Shown here: in pieces, positions 1 through 8,297 of the stretch
Numbering within the stretch: the stretch's first letter is position 1
How the letters are laid out: each line of letters begins with the position of its first letter
Source: Massilia sp. ST3
GTDB taxonomy: Bacteria > Pseudomonadota > Gammaproteobacteria > Burkholderiales > Burkholderiaceae_D
Length of the DNA: 64,000 nt
NCBI RefSeq assembly: GCF_018119405.1
Contig: NZ_JAGPWC010000004.1
Coordinates: 62,001-126,000 of the forward strand
Direction: 5' to 3'
Translations under genes and position numbers: made by a program
The notes under the pieces: generated by a model
Told to the model about the DNA's origin: nothing
Seen by the model: only the letters and a program-made list of their open reading frames with translations
Database searches by the model: none

Positions 1-232
1 AATCCGGTTGTCGCAAGGTGGGCGGCCGGACATGTCGTGTCCGCGCTCTCGGCCGTTGCATAGACAAGATGGGCAATATTGCAGTTTGACCAATCGGTAA
101 GGGGTTGATCAAGCGTAAATATGAAAAAGCCATGGTTGCGTTGTGGGAATGCAACGATCTGGCCGGCGTGCATAGGGGAGAAAGCGGCGTCGCGGACCGC
201 GTCTGCATGGCCGGCGCCGCTAGAATGGCGCC

Positions 233-385
233 ATGCCGACCGCTCCCTCTTCCATTCTCACGGGCCTGGCGCCCGTCATCGACGCCGGCGTGCGCATCCT
301 CGTGCTGGGCAGTTTCCCCGGCGCCGCCTCGCTCGCCGCGCAGCAGTACTATGCGCATCCGCGCAAGATAGGGTGCTCAGTTTGA
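233..385 (+). pseudogene. DNA-deoxyinosine glycosylase, 5' fragment (host copy split by the element)
   Basis: This is the first 44 codons of a family-6-type uracil/hypoxanthine-DNA glycosylase, a base-excision repair enzyme for deaminated adenine. The ATG at 233 opens a frame with the family's LVLGSFPG motif and a YY-A-HPR segment that should run into N-Q-F-W. At the AA of the Asn codon (365-366) host sequence stops and element sequence begins; the frame then reads six foreign codons into TGA at 383-385. The missing remainder is at 16847-17242 in the same orientation and frame. Joining the two at AA rebuilds a normal protein. The fragment lacks most of the fold and should be inactive. The 232 bp upstream hold no convincing gene. 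Confidence 0.9.
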
Positions 386-389
386 CACC
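371..389 (+). repeat. Left terminal inverted repeat / integrase arm in attL
   Basis: GGGTGCTCAGTTTGACACC is the exact reverse complement of 16824-16842. It begins 4 bp inside the AA shared with the right junction. In the excised circle the two copies would face each other across a 10-bp centre (GTGCAAGATA) with AA in its middle. This matches the two integrase half-sites and central dinucleotide known for large serine recombinases. Confidence 0.88.
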
Positions 390-404
390 TCGTCGAGGTA
401 TAAT
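388..404 (+). promoter_or_regulatory. Palindrome and -10-like box ahead of the integrase gene
   Basis: CCTCGTCGAGG (388-398) is a perfect 5-bp-arm palindrome directly followed by TATAAT (399-404), 30 bp before the integrase GTG. A TTGACA lies at 382-387 inside the terminal repeat, but only 11 bp separate it from TATAAT, too short for a normal sigma-70 promoter. The palindrome could be an operator. Promoter activity is an inference. Confidence 0.4.
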
Positions 405-434
405 CTGTACCTTAGATTCCCAGCCTGACGACTT

Positions 435-2213
435 GTGCCAACTGCTTATTCTTACGTTCGTTTCTCGACACCTGACCAAATAAAAGGCGACTCTCTTCGG
501 CGCCAACTTGACGCGTCAAGACGATATGCAGCCGAGCACGGGTTAGTTCTTGACGAAAGCTTAACAGTCCGTGACCTTGGTGTCTCAGCGTTCAAGGGAA
601 AGAACTTCGAAGTTGGCGCGTTAGGTCAATTTATGGATGCGATTGATAAAGGTCGCATTGCTAGTGATTCGTATTTGCTCGTGGAATCGCTTGACCGGAT
701 ATCTCGACTACCTCCATATGACGCGATGTCCATATTGCAGAGCATCATCAATCGCGGTGTAACAGTGGTTACGCTTACCGACTCCGCTGTCTACAGTCGT
801 GAACGGTTGACGACGGATTGGGTGAGGTTGGTTGTAGCGTTGGCATCCATGTCACGGGCCCACGAAGAATCGGCAGTGAAGTCCGAACGTGTGCGTGCAG
901 CATGGGCAGCGAAGAAGCTTCGCGTGAAAGAGAGCAAGGAGGTCATGCCAGGACGAAGCCATTGGTGGCTTCGAATTGGCGATGATGGTACTAGCTATGA
1001 AGTGATCGAAGAGAAAGCCGAGATTGTACGTTTGATCTTTTCGCTGGCAAAAGATGGGATGGGAAACACGGTGTTAGCTAAGTACCTAAATCATCGAGGA
1101 ATTCCTACTCCTTTTAGTGCGAAACTCTGGCAGAACAGTACGCTACAGTACATGCTACGTAACGTAGCAGTGATTGGCGTTCTCCAGCTCGACCAAGACA
1201 ACAGCGGGAGAACGACGACCGATACGTTTGTCGAAGACTACTACCCGGCCGTGGTCGACAAAGCCTTGTTCTATGAAGTTCAGCAAATTCGGACATCGCG
1301 GAAGCGACAAGGGCTAGCGTCGAGTGGCGGAAGAAAAGGGATGTGCTACAACATCTTTCAAGGGACGGCGAGGTGTGGTTACTGTGGCGGACCGGTTCAT
1401 ATACGGCGCAAACCAGGCATAAACTCAGGCTTTTTATACTGCGCGAAGTCGCTGATGGGAGGTGGCTGCGTATCGGTGTCATACAACTTACGCAACCTCG
1501 AAGCAGAGTTCCTCAGCTTTACATCCGAAATCGACATCGCAATGGTGTTAGGCGACATGACGTCTTACGAAAAACTCGGATCGAAGAAAGCTGAGCTTGC
1601 ACTGTGTACCGCCGAGACGGAAGATCGTGAGCAAAAGCTGTCAAACTTGATGAAAGCGTTGGAGCTGGGCGGCGATATTGCTGTGCTAGTTCAGCGTCTG
1701 CGAGACCTCCAGGACGAGGTCAGCGCTCTCAAAAGAAAGCGCTTGGAGCTTCAGTCAGATGTCCAAACACTTGGCAATATTGCACCGAATGATCAGGCAT
1801 TCCTCGACAACATGTCCCGTCTTCTTGCCGATCTAAACTCAAAGGACATCGATCTTGACGAGAAATTTAGAATTCGGTTCAGGCTGTTATCTGAAGTCCA
1901 AAAAGTAGTAAAGCGACTTGATCTGTTCCCTGGAGGGCTATGGGATTCGCCGGAAAAACTAGCCGTTCTCGCTACCGAACTTCGAAGCGATGGGTACAGC
2001 GAAGAACGAATTAGTTCGTTCATTCAAAGTGCGTCCACCAAGCCGAATCGGGATGAGCGATTCTTCATCGCCTACCTTCGCAACGGTATCGAACGAGTGG
2101 TAAGAGGAGGAAGAGTGCTGCTAGAAACTGATCGGTCACTTGGGACTAGGGCCCGGGCTTTGATTGACGAGGCGAAGCGCAGAACGGTCATAGAGGAAGT
2201 GGCAAAAAGCTAA
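435..2213 (+). CDS. Large serine recombinase (integrase)
   Basis: The 592-residue protein is within the usual range for large serine integrases. The N-terminal resolvase domain carries Y-x-R-F-S near residues 7-11, with the nucleophilic serine at 11, followed by the D-S-L-R-R-Q-L signature. The recombinase domain spans about 160-290. A zinc ribbon follows near 315-350 (C-G-Y-C, then two later Cys), and then a coiled-coil-like Glu/Lys/Leu segment around 385-445. GTG at 435 is the only start that keeps the catalytic N-terminus; its ribosome site is weak. The gene sits at the left end of the element beside attL and is followed after 1 bp by the replacement glycosylase, so both are probably one transcript. 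It should catalyse integration at the host AA and, perhaps with a directionality factor not identified here, excision. Confidence 0.95.
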   Translation: MPTAYSYVRFSTPDQIKGDSLRRQLDASRRYAAEHGLVLDESLTVRDLGVSAFKGKNFEVGALGQFMDAIDKGRIASDSYLLVESLDRISRLPPYDAMSILQSIINRGVTVVTLTDSAVYSRERLTTDWVRLVVALASMSRAHEESAVKSERVRAAWAAKKLRVKESKEVMPGRSHWWLRIGDDGTSYEVIEEKAEIVRLIFSLAKDGMGNTVLAKYLNHRGIPTPFSAKLWQNSTLQYMLRNVAVIGVLQLDQDNSGRTTTDTFVEDYYPAVVDKALFYEVQQIRTSRKRQGLASSGGRKGMCYNIFQGTARCGYCGGPVHIRRKPGINSGFLYCAKSLMGGGCVSVSYNLRNLEAEFLSFTSEIDIAMVLGDMTSYEKLGSKKAELALCTAETEDREQKLSNLMKALELGGDIAVLVQRLRDLQDEVSALKRKRLELQSDVQTLGNIAPNDQAFLDNMSRLLADLNSKDIDLDEKFRIRFRLLSEVQKVVKRLDLFPGGLWDSPEKLAVLATELRSDGYSEERISSFIQSASTKPNRDERFFIAYLRNGIERVVRGGRVLLETDRSLGTRARALIDEAKRRTVIEEVAKS

Positions 2214-2214
2214 T

Positions 2215-2715
2215 ATGCGTAAAAAGTGCTTCGCTCCCGTCGTTGATGAGCGTACTCGTCTGCTGGTTCTAGGCAGTCTCCCCGGCGAAAAATCGCTAGC
2301 TCAGGGCGAGTATTACGCGAACCGTCAGAACTGCTTTTGGCACCTTATGTCTTCGGTGATTGATGCCGATTTGGTAACGATGTCCTATGGCCATAAGCTA
2401 GATGAACTGCGTCGCTGTGGTATTGGTCTTTGGGATGTAGTCGCTGAGGCGACGCGCGAAGGAAGCCTGGACAGCCGGATTAGAGCCCACGAAAAAAACG
2501 ATCTGTTAGGCCTGATACAATCTCTACCGGAGCTTAAAGCTATCGCTTTCAATGGAGCAAAGGCACTTAAGCTAGGTCTCAAAGTCATCGGTTCCAATGC
2601 AGAACAGTTCAGCCTATTAGCTCTTCCATCGTCGAGTGCTGCGTATACGCTAGCGGTTTCGACGAAAGTCGAACGATGGCGTGCACTGCGCGACGTACTG
2701 ATCGTCCCGACATAG
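2215..2715 (+). CDS. DNA-deoxyinosine glycosylase, element-borne replacement copy
   Basis: The 166-residue protein belongs to the same family as the host gene split by this element. Shared blocks include L-V-L-G-S-x-P-G near the N-terminus, YY-A-N-R-Q-N-x-F-W around 33-42, G-L-W-D-V, E-G-S-L-D-S-x-I-R, A-F-N-G and L-P-S-S-S-A. Family enzymes remove hypoxanthine or uracil from DNA. ATG at 2215 follows the integrase TAA by one base, implying co-transcription and coupling. Codon use is like the element and unlike the GC-rich host copy, so it is not a recent duplicate of it. The frame is complete with no lost motif, so it likely restores the activity destroyed by integration (inference). Confidence 0.9.
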   Translation: MRKKCFAPVVDERTRLLVLGSLPGEKSLAQGEYYANRQNCFWHLMSSVIDADLVTMSYGHKLDELRRCGIGLWDVVAEATREGSLDSRIRAHEKNDLLGLIQSLPELKAIAFNGAKALKLGLKVIGSNAEQFSLLALPSSSAAYTLAVSTKVERWRALRDVLIVPT

Positions 2716-2733
2716 CTCATTTTAAGAAACCTT

Positions 2734-3447
2734 CTACATCGGAGTGAGAGATTCACTACCGAAATTCAGTGCCAAAAATGAGTCAGAATGCCACGGGCCT
2801 GTGCGCCCATCTTCGTATTCGCGCTGAGCAACCTGCCAAAGAACGCAGCTGATCGGGTTGGTCTCGAGTAGATTCTCCAACATGCGAAGCGCATTTGCTT
2901 GACGAATTAGTACGTCAAGCGGGCCAGGCGATGAGTCATCCGAGACAGATTTGTCGACTACGATCAAAGTTGGTTTGAACGACGATACGAACGCAAGAAA
3001 GTGTTGCTCGACCTCAGCATCTCCGCAATCATCAAGGTTACAGACGTCGATCCACATCTTCCCGACCTGCTCGTGTGCGTACTTCATCTTGCACAGCGCG
3101 GCTGCGTCCAATGCTATCTGATTACCAGCTTCAACAATCTCAAGCCCAGCTGACCTAAAGACCAATTTTCTACACAGCGCGTGCATGTCGCTTGTCATGC
3201 CTACCCAGACGACATGGCCACCGTCGGCACAAAAGCGCTCGACCAGCGTCAACGTCTCGGCATCCGTATCCCGGGGCATGTTGCGTTGGATGTAATAGCT
3301 GGCGCCGAGTTGCAAATCTAGCAAGTATTTCGCGTGTTGGTTGGTATGTGAGCTTGACAATGGAAGTCCATCTAGCCACTCCCGGGCAAGGTTTCCAATC
3401 GATTCTTGTGAGGATGAGGAGTGGGACGTTGTTGCGAATTTGACCAT
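2734..3447 (-). CDS. Hypothetical protein, possibly a degenerate RecA-fold ATPase
   Basis: A 237-residue soluble protein I do not recognise. The central and C-terminal parts read like a RecA/DnaB-type core: V-V-W-V-G-M-T near residue 80, then T-L-I-V-V-D (Walker-B-like) around 158-163 and a later hydrophobic strand ending W-Q-V-A-Q. No Walker A lysine loop is visible, so ATPase function is doubtful. It converges on the replacement glycosylase with an 18-bp gap and has its own upstream region at 3448 onward. A G-A-A-A-G-G stretch lies a few bases ahead of the ATG. A replication or partition accessory role is only a guess. Confidence 0.6.
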   Translation of the reverse strand: MVKFATTSHSSSSQESIGNLAREWLDGLPLSSSHTNQHAKYLLDLQLGASYYIQRNMPRDTDAETLTLVERFCADGGHVVWVGMTSDMHALCRKLVFRSAGLEIVEAGNQIALDAAALCKMKYAHEQVGKMWIDVCNLDDCGDAEVEQHFLAFVSSFKPTLIVVDKSVSDDSSPGPLDVLIRQANALRMLENLLETNPISCVLWQVAQREYEDGRTGPWHSDSFLALNFGSESLTPM

Positions 3448-3950
3448 TTTTTTTGCTGCCTTTCGATCTGCGGTTGAGTGATTTTTTTTGTGTTGACGTA
3501 TTTATCAGCGGTCTTCGCGGCGATTTTCGGTGGTAAACATTAATTTTTTCCGAACCCATTGACGAGGCAGATTGGCGTCGGATATTCTCTGCGCAGCGTT
3601 AGAACTTCAACCCATCTACGCTGCCAGATTTTGCGGGCAAACCCCGCACCCCTTGGGTAACTCGGCCGACGAAACTGATCGGTACCATCCTTCAATGTGG
3701 ATGGGGGGGCAGGCTCGAAATTCCTACATTCGGTATTCCGGATGCAGGCGTTCGGCTGCGAATCTGACAGAGTTTACGAAGATGGTATCTATCACCCTTC
3801 CGCTTCTCCTCACGTTCACTGGCGTTCTGCCTGCTGTTACACCGGTTTCCTGATTGAATCGTCAACGTTGGCTTCGTTCGCGCGAATGCATAGTGGCGAT
3901 GGAATTTCATTTTTAATTTACTTATTAAATCTGAAAAAGGCAGGAATATC
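3448..3950. other. 503-bp intergenic region between divergent genes
   Basis: The region separates the minus-strand unknown gene from the H-NS-like gene. It contains poly-T tracts near 3451 and 3484 and an AT-rich stretch around 3905-3940 directly ahead of the H-NS-like gene, the kind of sequence H-NS proteins themselves bind. Short open frames across it lack ribosome sites and recognisable domains and were not called. Confidence 0.5.
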
Positions 3951-4628
3951 ATGTCAAATTGTCATCAAATTGACCAGGAAATTGCGAACTACGACGCTGA
4001 GATCACTCGGTTGAAGAATGAGCGTCAACTCCTAATCGCCAAACGAGTAAGCGTTATGGAGACCGAACTCGCGGAAGCCGTCGCGAAGGTCATTGCCCTG
4101 GGCGGCTCTGCATCAACTAGTCTTTCGCTCGAACAGAAAAAAACTGCACGCAAAATCCGACATCGGAAATATCGTGACCCCGAAACCGGAACTGAATGGT
4201 CTGGACAGGGAACGATGCCAAGTTGGATCGAAGATGGTCGCAAAGAGCAGTTCTTAAACCCGGCCTGGATTGCAGATAATCCAGGTAAAGCAGCCAAGTC
4301 GGCCGTTAAAGCTAGTCAAATCTCTGCAGTCATTGCAAGCGTTCCCGGTTCGGAACGGGAAGAGGCAACTCAGCCAACCGTTCTCCCGCAAAAGATGCAA
4401 GACGTTGATCGAGCGGCAGAGCACATTCGAGAACAGATCTTCCTAGCAGCAGATTCACTGAACTCGCATATTTCCGTCGTTCCCGCTAAACGTCTAAGAC
4501 ATTCAGCGTCGGTTGGCCTATCAACGCCGTCAGTCAGTTTCGCTAGCAGAAATCCTTCGGGTTATACGCTCGCCAACCAGAGCACGGCGAGTCCTGCCTG
4601 GGACTCGGTCACAGTGCAGGGCGCTTAA
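3951..4628 (+). CDS. H-NS-family nucleoid protein with long C-terminal extension
   Basis: The 225-residue protein has an N-terminal coiled coil (residues about 5-45, charged heptads) for oligomerisation and the H-NS DNA-binding core around 75-92, including Y-R-D-P-E-T-G and W-S-G-Q-G-x-M-P-x-W-I. A K-E-Q-F-L-N-P-A-W segment follows, as in Burkholderiales H-NS relatives. About 110 further residues rich in Ser, Ala and Thr have no recognised fold. AGGA lies close before the ATG. Family members silence AT-rich foreign DNA; on this AT-rich element it may reduce the cost of its own cargo and control excision or defence genes (inference). Most H-NS proteins are shorter, so the tail is unusual. Confidence 0.85.
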   Translation: MSNCHQIDQEIANYDAEITRLKNERQLLIAKRVSVMETELAEAVAKVIALGGSASTSLSLEQKKTARKIRHRKYRDPETGTEWSGQGTMPSWIEDGRKEQFLNPAWIADNPGKAAKSAVKASQISAVIASVPGSEREEATQPTVLPQKMQDVDRAAEHIREQIFLAADSLNSHISVVPAKRLRHSASVGLSTPSVSFASRNPSGYTLANQSTASPAWDSVTVQGA

Positions 4629-4696
4629 ACGGCGTACCTAAGACGACGGTAGAAACAATTTAAAGCACGGCAGCCTTCATTTGAGCAGGTAGAAGT

Positions 4697-7600
4697 ATGC
4701 GCGAAAGCGTATCGACCTGCCTCAGCGTGGCATCGTCGTGCGCCCCCCCTGTCCGCAAGCAAAGAACACATATGGAACAACTGCTTAAACTCGCCATCAA
4801 TCGGCACATTATTGGAAAAATCGAATGTGACTCGGAACAAAATCAAGAACCAGACCCGCGTTGGGAAATTTTCACTTCGATGTGTGAGAACGTTGAAGTG
4901 ACGCCAGCAGAGTTCGCCGATTATATTAATAAAGGCTATGCATTTTGCGCTCAGCACAAGAAACGCAAACGCAACGCCAATTTCACCGGAACGAACATCC
5001 TAACCGTAGACATAGATAAAGGCATGACGACTGAGCATGCTCTCGCCGATCCATTCGTTCAGAGGTACGGGACCATCCTGTACGTAACGGCATCGCATAC
5101 ACCTGAGCGTCATCGGTTTCGAATCATCTTTGCTCTTGAACGAACCATCACTGATGCAGAAGAGATGCGAATGGCGTATCAAGGAATTATCCGAAAGTTT
5201 GGGGGGGACGAGTCGTGCAGCGATGCATGCCGCGGGTTTTTTGGATCGCTAGGATGTAATCCGATCCTTCTAGGGAACGCTCTGCCTAACGAAGAGTTGT
5301 CGAAAATTATCACTCGGGGTGCAGACAGGCGAGTTTCCGACCGGGTTTGCGGTGACAAAGGAGGAGAGATCGGTGGAAAAGCGACACAGACTTCGCATGA
5401 GCCGCTAGAGAAGAACCAAATGGTGCGATTAGCCCGAGAGGGTGGACGTATGACCCCATTGGCTGGCTTGCCAAAATGGACGGCTATCCATTGCCCGATG
5501 CATACCGATCATAGGCCGAGTGCATTCGTGGTTACCAATAAGAATGGCGTAAACGGCGTTCGTTGCCAGAGTTGTGCCGCCAGCTTCTGGCCAGAAACTG
5601 AGATACGGGAAAAGCGAAAGCCTTACAATTTTTACGAAATCGAGTCGTTCATCTACGACGAGGACTATCATCAAACACCCGCAAATTTCTATGATATGGA
5701 TGCCGCAGATGCAGACCCAACCCTGCTGGATGAGCTGCCAGGTGAACGCACAAGTCACATCTTGAACTCGAAGTATTTGCCGAGCATTCCGCTACAGGAT
5801 GGAGTGACCTTCGTGCGCAGCCCGAAGGGTTCTGGTAAAACAGAATGGCTAAAAAAAATTGTAGATCGCTGCCGACAACTTAATCAATCCGTGCTATTGA
5901 TTGGCCATCGTCAAACACTGATCCAAGGAATCGCACAGCGTCTTGGCCTAATCTGCTATTTCTACATCGAGGGCGACAGAATTAAAAATAATCGTTCAGA
6001 GGAATATTACGCGATTTGCGTCGATAGTATCGGGAAGCTCTTACGCCCAAATCTTGATCATTACGACATCGTGATTATTGATGAGTCTGAGCAAGTATTC
6101 TCCCACTTGACGGCCGACACATTGCGCAGCAAACGTCGGACTTGCTATCAAAAACTGATCTACTTTCTACGGTCGGCAAAATCCATCATTGTCACAGATG
6201 CGGATCTCGGCCCAATAACGGTAGTAGCAGTATGTGAGGCTGTGAAGAGGGAAACACCGTATCAGTTCTACTTGAACAGATACAAAGAAAGCCGGTGCGC
6301 TTTCTACTACTTTCAGAGCGACGACCACCTTATACATGACATGATCGAGGCAATCAGGGCAGGCGGGCGGCACTATGTTGCCACCAACTCAAAAATCAAG
6401 GCTGAAAATTTGCTTGAGATGATTCGCTATGAATTCGGCGACCACCGCCGGACCATGTTGGTCACGTCCGATACTACTGGCGACGCGAACGTAAAGAATT
6501 TCGTCAACAACATCAAGAAAGAGATCTTAAATTACGACGTGATAATTGCTTCACCGACGCTTGGCACCGGCGTTGATATTACGTTTGACGATCAGGCTCA
6601 ACTCATCGATACAGTGTATGGATTTTTTGTGGCCCGAGTGAACACCCATTTCGACATCGACCAACAACTTGCGCGCGTTAGACATCCCAAGTTGATTAAG
6701 GCATGGGTTGCACCGGAACGGTTCGGATTTGAAACGGAAGCGGAGGTCATTCGGAGTGAGATATTGGACAGTGCCGCGCTCAACGACGTGCTCATCGGCT
6801 ACGAGAATGATGGAACGCCGAAAATGGATGAGGGATATCTCAGTGTCTATGCCAGCGTCACCGCAATGTCGAGAGCATCGAAGAACAATCTGCGCGCAAA
6901 CCTGCTGAATCTCCGGATACGCAATGGTTGGACCGTCGAACATGTGGCAGCTGACGAACAATCTGCGAAGAACGGCCAGCAACGGACGAAGGAGGCGAAG
7001 GCTGTCTTGGCTGAAGAGCGGATGCGACAAATCTGCCAAGCCGAACAGATCACACCGGAGGCATACGAGGAGCTCCGCGCTATCGCTCAGCAAGGCACCA
7101 AGCTGACCAAGTCCGAAGAATACTCAATGCGCCGGCAGGAAATCGAATCGTTTTACCGTGAAGAGATTTCACCTGAATTAATCGATCTCGACAATCACGG
7201 CAAGTACCGGGAACAGGTCAGGATGATGCAAATTTACCTTTCTCCGTGGCAAGATTTGGCTGAAAGATCGGTGGCAGAACGTAGAGCTGATCGCTTCCTC
7301 ACGGATATGGGTTCCGAGCCTTTGAAAAAAGCGATGATGTTTGATTTGCTCGCTGCTGCCGGACTCGCTGATGAGAGCACGCCTATCAAAACTGGCGTCG
7401 TCGTTTCGAAGCACTCGCTGGCCGCGTTTGCTGAAATTTGCCAAGCGAGGAGCTCGAAAATTCAGGAGCTGTTTGGTCTAAACGTTCGTACTAAGGACTT
7501 GCACTCTAAAGCGGTTCAAAAGCTTAGCAAGGTTCTAGAGCTGATTGGCCTAAATAACCTGCCAGCGGTGCGAAGGAAAGCGGAGGGCGACTCAACCCAT

Positions 7601-7774
7601 TACTACACGCTAGACACAAGCTCACTCGACCAAATTCGTAGCATTATCGCAAAGCGTGTAGGTACTTCTACAAACGCTGCTCCGATCCTAACCGATACAC
7701 GATATCCCAAAGTTCGTGAACTGAAGCGGATGTGGGGTAAGCGAAAGACAGAGAAGGAGGGCGTTCGGAACTAG
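4697..7774 (+). CDS. Primase-helicase plasmid-type replication protein (CyRepA1-like)
   Basis: A 1025-residue protein with an N-terminal archaeo-eukaryotic-primase-like part: T-V-D-I-D near residue 104 as the metal-binding acidic pair and H-R-F-R-I-I-F near 139. A zinc ribbon follows around 265-300 (H-C-P-M-H and later C-Q-S-C). A superfamily-2-type helicase core has Walker A S-P-K-G-S-G-K-T near 376 and I-V-I-I-D-E-S-E near 457. This matches plasmid origin-binding/priming proteins, so it probably initiates replication of the excised circle. An alternative start is the ATG at 4772; the 25 residues before it look non-conserved, but an AGGTAGA precedes the first ATG. No clear iterons were seen nearby. 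Confidence 0.8.
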   Translation: MRESVSTCLSVASSCAPPVRKQRTHMEQLLKLAINRHIIGKIECDSEQNQEPDPRWEIFTSMCENVEVTPAEFADYINKGYAFCAQHKKRKRNANFTGTNILTVDIDKGMTTEHALADPFVQRYGTILYVTASHTPERHRFRIIFALERTITDAEEMRMAYQGIIRKFGGDESCSDACRGFFGSLGCNPILLGNALPNEELSKIITRGADRRVSDRVCGDKGGEIGGKATQTSHEPLEKNQMVRLAREGGRMTPLAGLPKWTAIHCPMHTDHRPSAFVVTNKNGVNGVRCQSCAASFWPETEIREKRKPYNFYEIESFIYDEDYHQTPANFYDMDAADADPTLLDELPGERTSHILNSKYLPSIPLQDGVTFVRSPKGSGKTEWLKKIVDRCRQLNQSVLLIGHRQTLIQGIAQRLGLICYFYIEGDRIKNNRSEEYYAICVDSIGKLLRPNLDHYDIVIIDESEQVFSHLTADTLRSKRRTCYQKLIYFLRSAKSIIVTDADLGPITVVAVCEAVKRETPYQFYLNRYKESRCAFYYFQSDDHLIHDMIEAIRAGGRHYVATNSKIKAENLLEMIRYEFGDHRRTMLVTSDTTGDANVKNFVNNIKKEILNYDVIIASPTLGTGVDITFDDQAQLIDTVYGFFVARVNTHFDIDQQLARVRHPKLIKAWVAPERFGFETEAEVIRSEILDSAALNDVLIGYENDGTPKMDEGYLSVYASVTAMSRASKNNLRANLLNLRIRNGWTVEHVAADEQSAKNGQQRTKEAKAVLAEERMRQICQAEQITPEAYEELRAIAQQGTKLTKSEEYSMRRQEIESFYREEISPELIDLDNHGKYREQVRMMQIYLSPWQDLAERSVAERRADRFLTDMGSEPLKKAMMFDLLAAAGLADESTPIKTGVVVSKHSLAAFAEICQARSSKIQELFGLNVRTKDLHSKAVQKLSKVLELIGLNNLPAVRRKAEGDSTHYYTLDTSSLDQIRSIIAKRVGTSTNAAPILTDTRYPKVRELKRMWGKRKTEKEGVRN

Positions 7775-7782
7775 CAAGGTCA

Positions 7783-7834
7783 GGTGCTAACCCAAGTTCA
7801 GAATAGTTAAATACTAGACTGCTCGCGTTAGCAC
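7783..7834. repeat. Palindromic site S1 with ATACTAG centre
   Basis: GGTGCTAAC at 7783 and GTTAGCAC at 7827 are 8-bp inverted arms about 43 bp apart centre to centre, with AAATACTAGA between. The same architecture and much of the same sequence recur at 15221-15272 in the same orientation. It lies between the replication gene and the next small gene. It could be a protein-binding or recombination site; no function is proven. Confidence 0.6.
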
Positions 7835-7914
7835 TCCAGCAGAGACTTTTCCAAAAAGTAGAACTCACCAGCTAGGCTAGGGGGGGCAGCTAGTACTCTA
7901 TTCAGGACATTCAC

Positions 7915-8250
7915 ATGAAGATACGATTTGCCGAAACTACGTGGCATACGCTCCAAGATCTCGTGCGTAGCCCCGCCGAATATCCGGTGGGACGACCAGT
8001 GGTCAAACCGGCTCGGAAGGATATGATAGAAAAGGCAATGTCTGGTATCTATCGTGCAATAGAGGCTGAACTCACGCGTATGCACATGAACGGAGAAACG
8101 CCGGACGGGAGTGTTGTCTTGTCAATGGACATCGAGATCGAGACCACGCCATACGGCGGCCATTCGCCAAAGAAGCCCAAAAGCTTGATAGCAGAACTAG
8201 ATGACGTTCTCAACAAGCGTGCACCAAGGAAAAAGCTGGTCGAATACTAA
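7915..8250 (+). CDS. Hypothetical protein (111 aa)
   Basis: A small soluble protein of unrecognised family, basic at both ends, with an amphipathic helix-like middle around residues 35-60 and an acidic segment near 75-85 (M-D-I-E-I-E). It follows the replication gene and palindrome S1 and faces the tyrosine recombinase gene tail to tail with a gap of about 47 bp. Its size and position would fit a small DNA-binding regulator or recombination factor, but no motif shows this. Confidence 0.55.
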   Translation: MKIRFAETTWHTLQDLVRSPAEYPVGRPVVKPARKDMIEKAMSGIYRAIEAELTRMHMNGETPDGSVVLSMDIEIETTPYGGHSPKKPKSLIAELDDVLNKRAPRKKLVEY

Positions 8251-8297
8251 TCGCACAAATATAGCATAAATGCATTTCTGGTCGAGAGGCAGACTCT

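Noticed and set aside
105-371. Short open frames over the left junction
   Set aside because: They are out of frame with the glycosylase fragment that explains the sequence and have no domain or ribosome site.
382-404. TTGACA and TATAAT as a normal integrase promoter
   Set aside because: Only 11 bp separate the boxes; the TATAAT was kept as a tentative element, the TTGACA was not treated as its -35.
3572-3853. Possible small gene upstream of the H-NS-like gene
   Set aside because: No ribosome site, no recognisable domain and composition like non-coding sequence.
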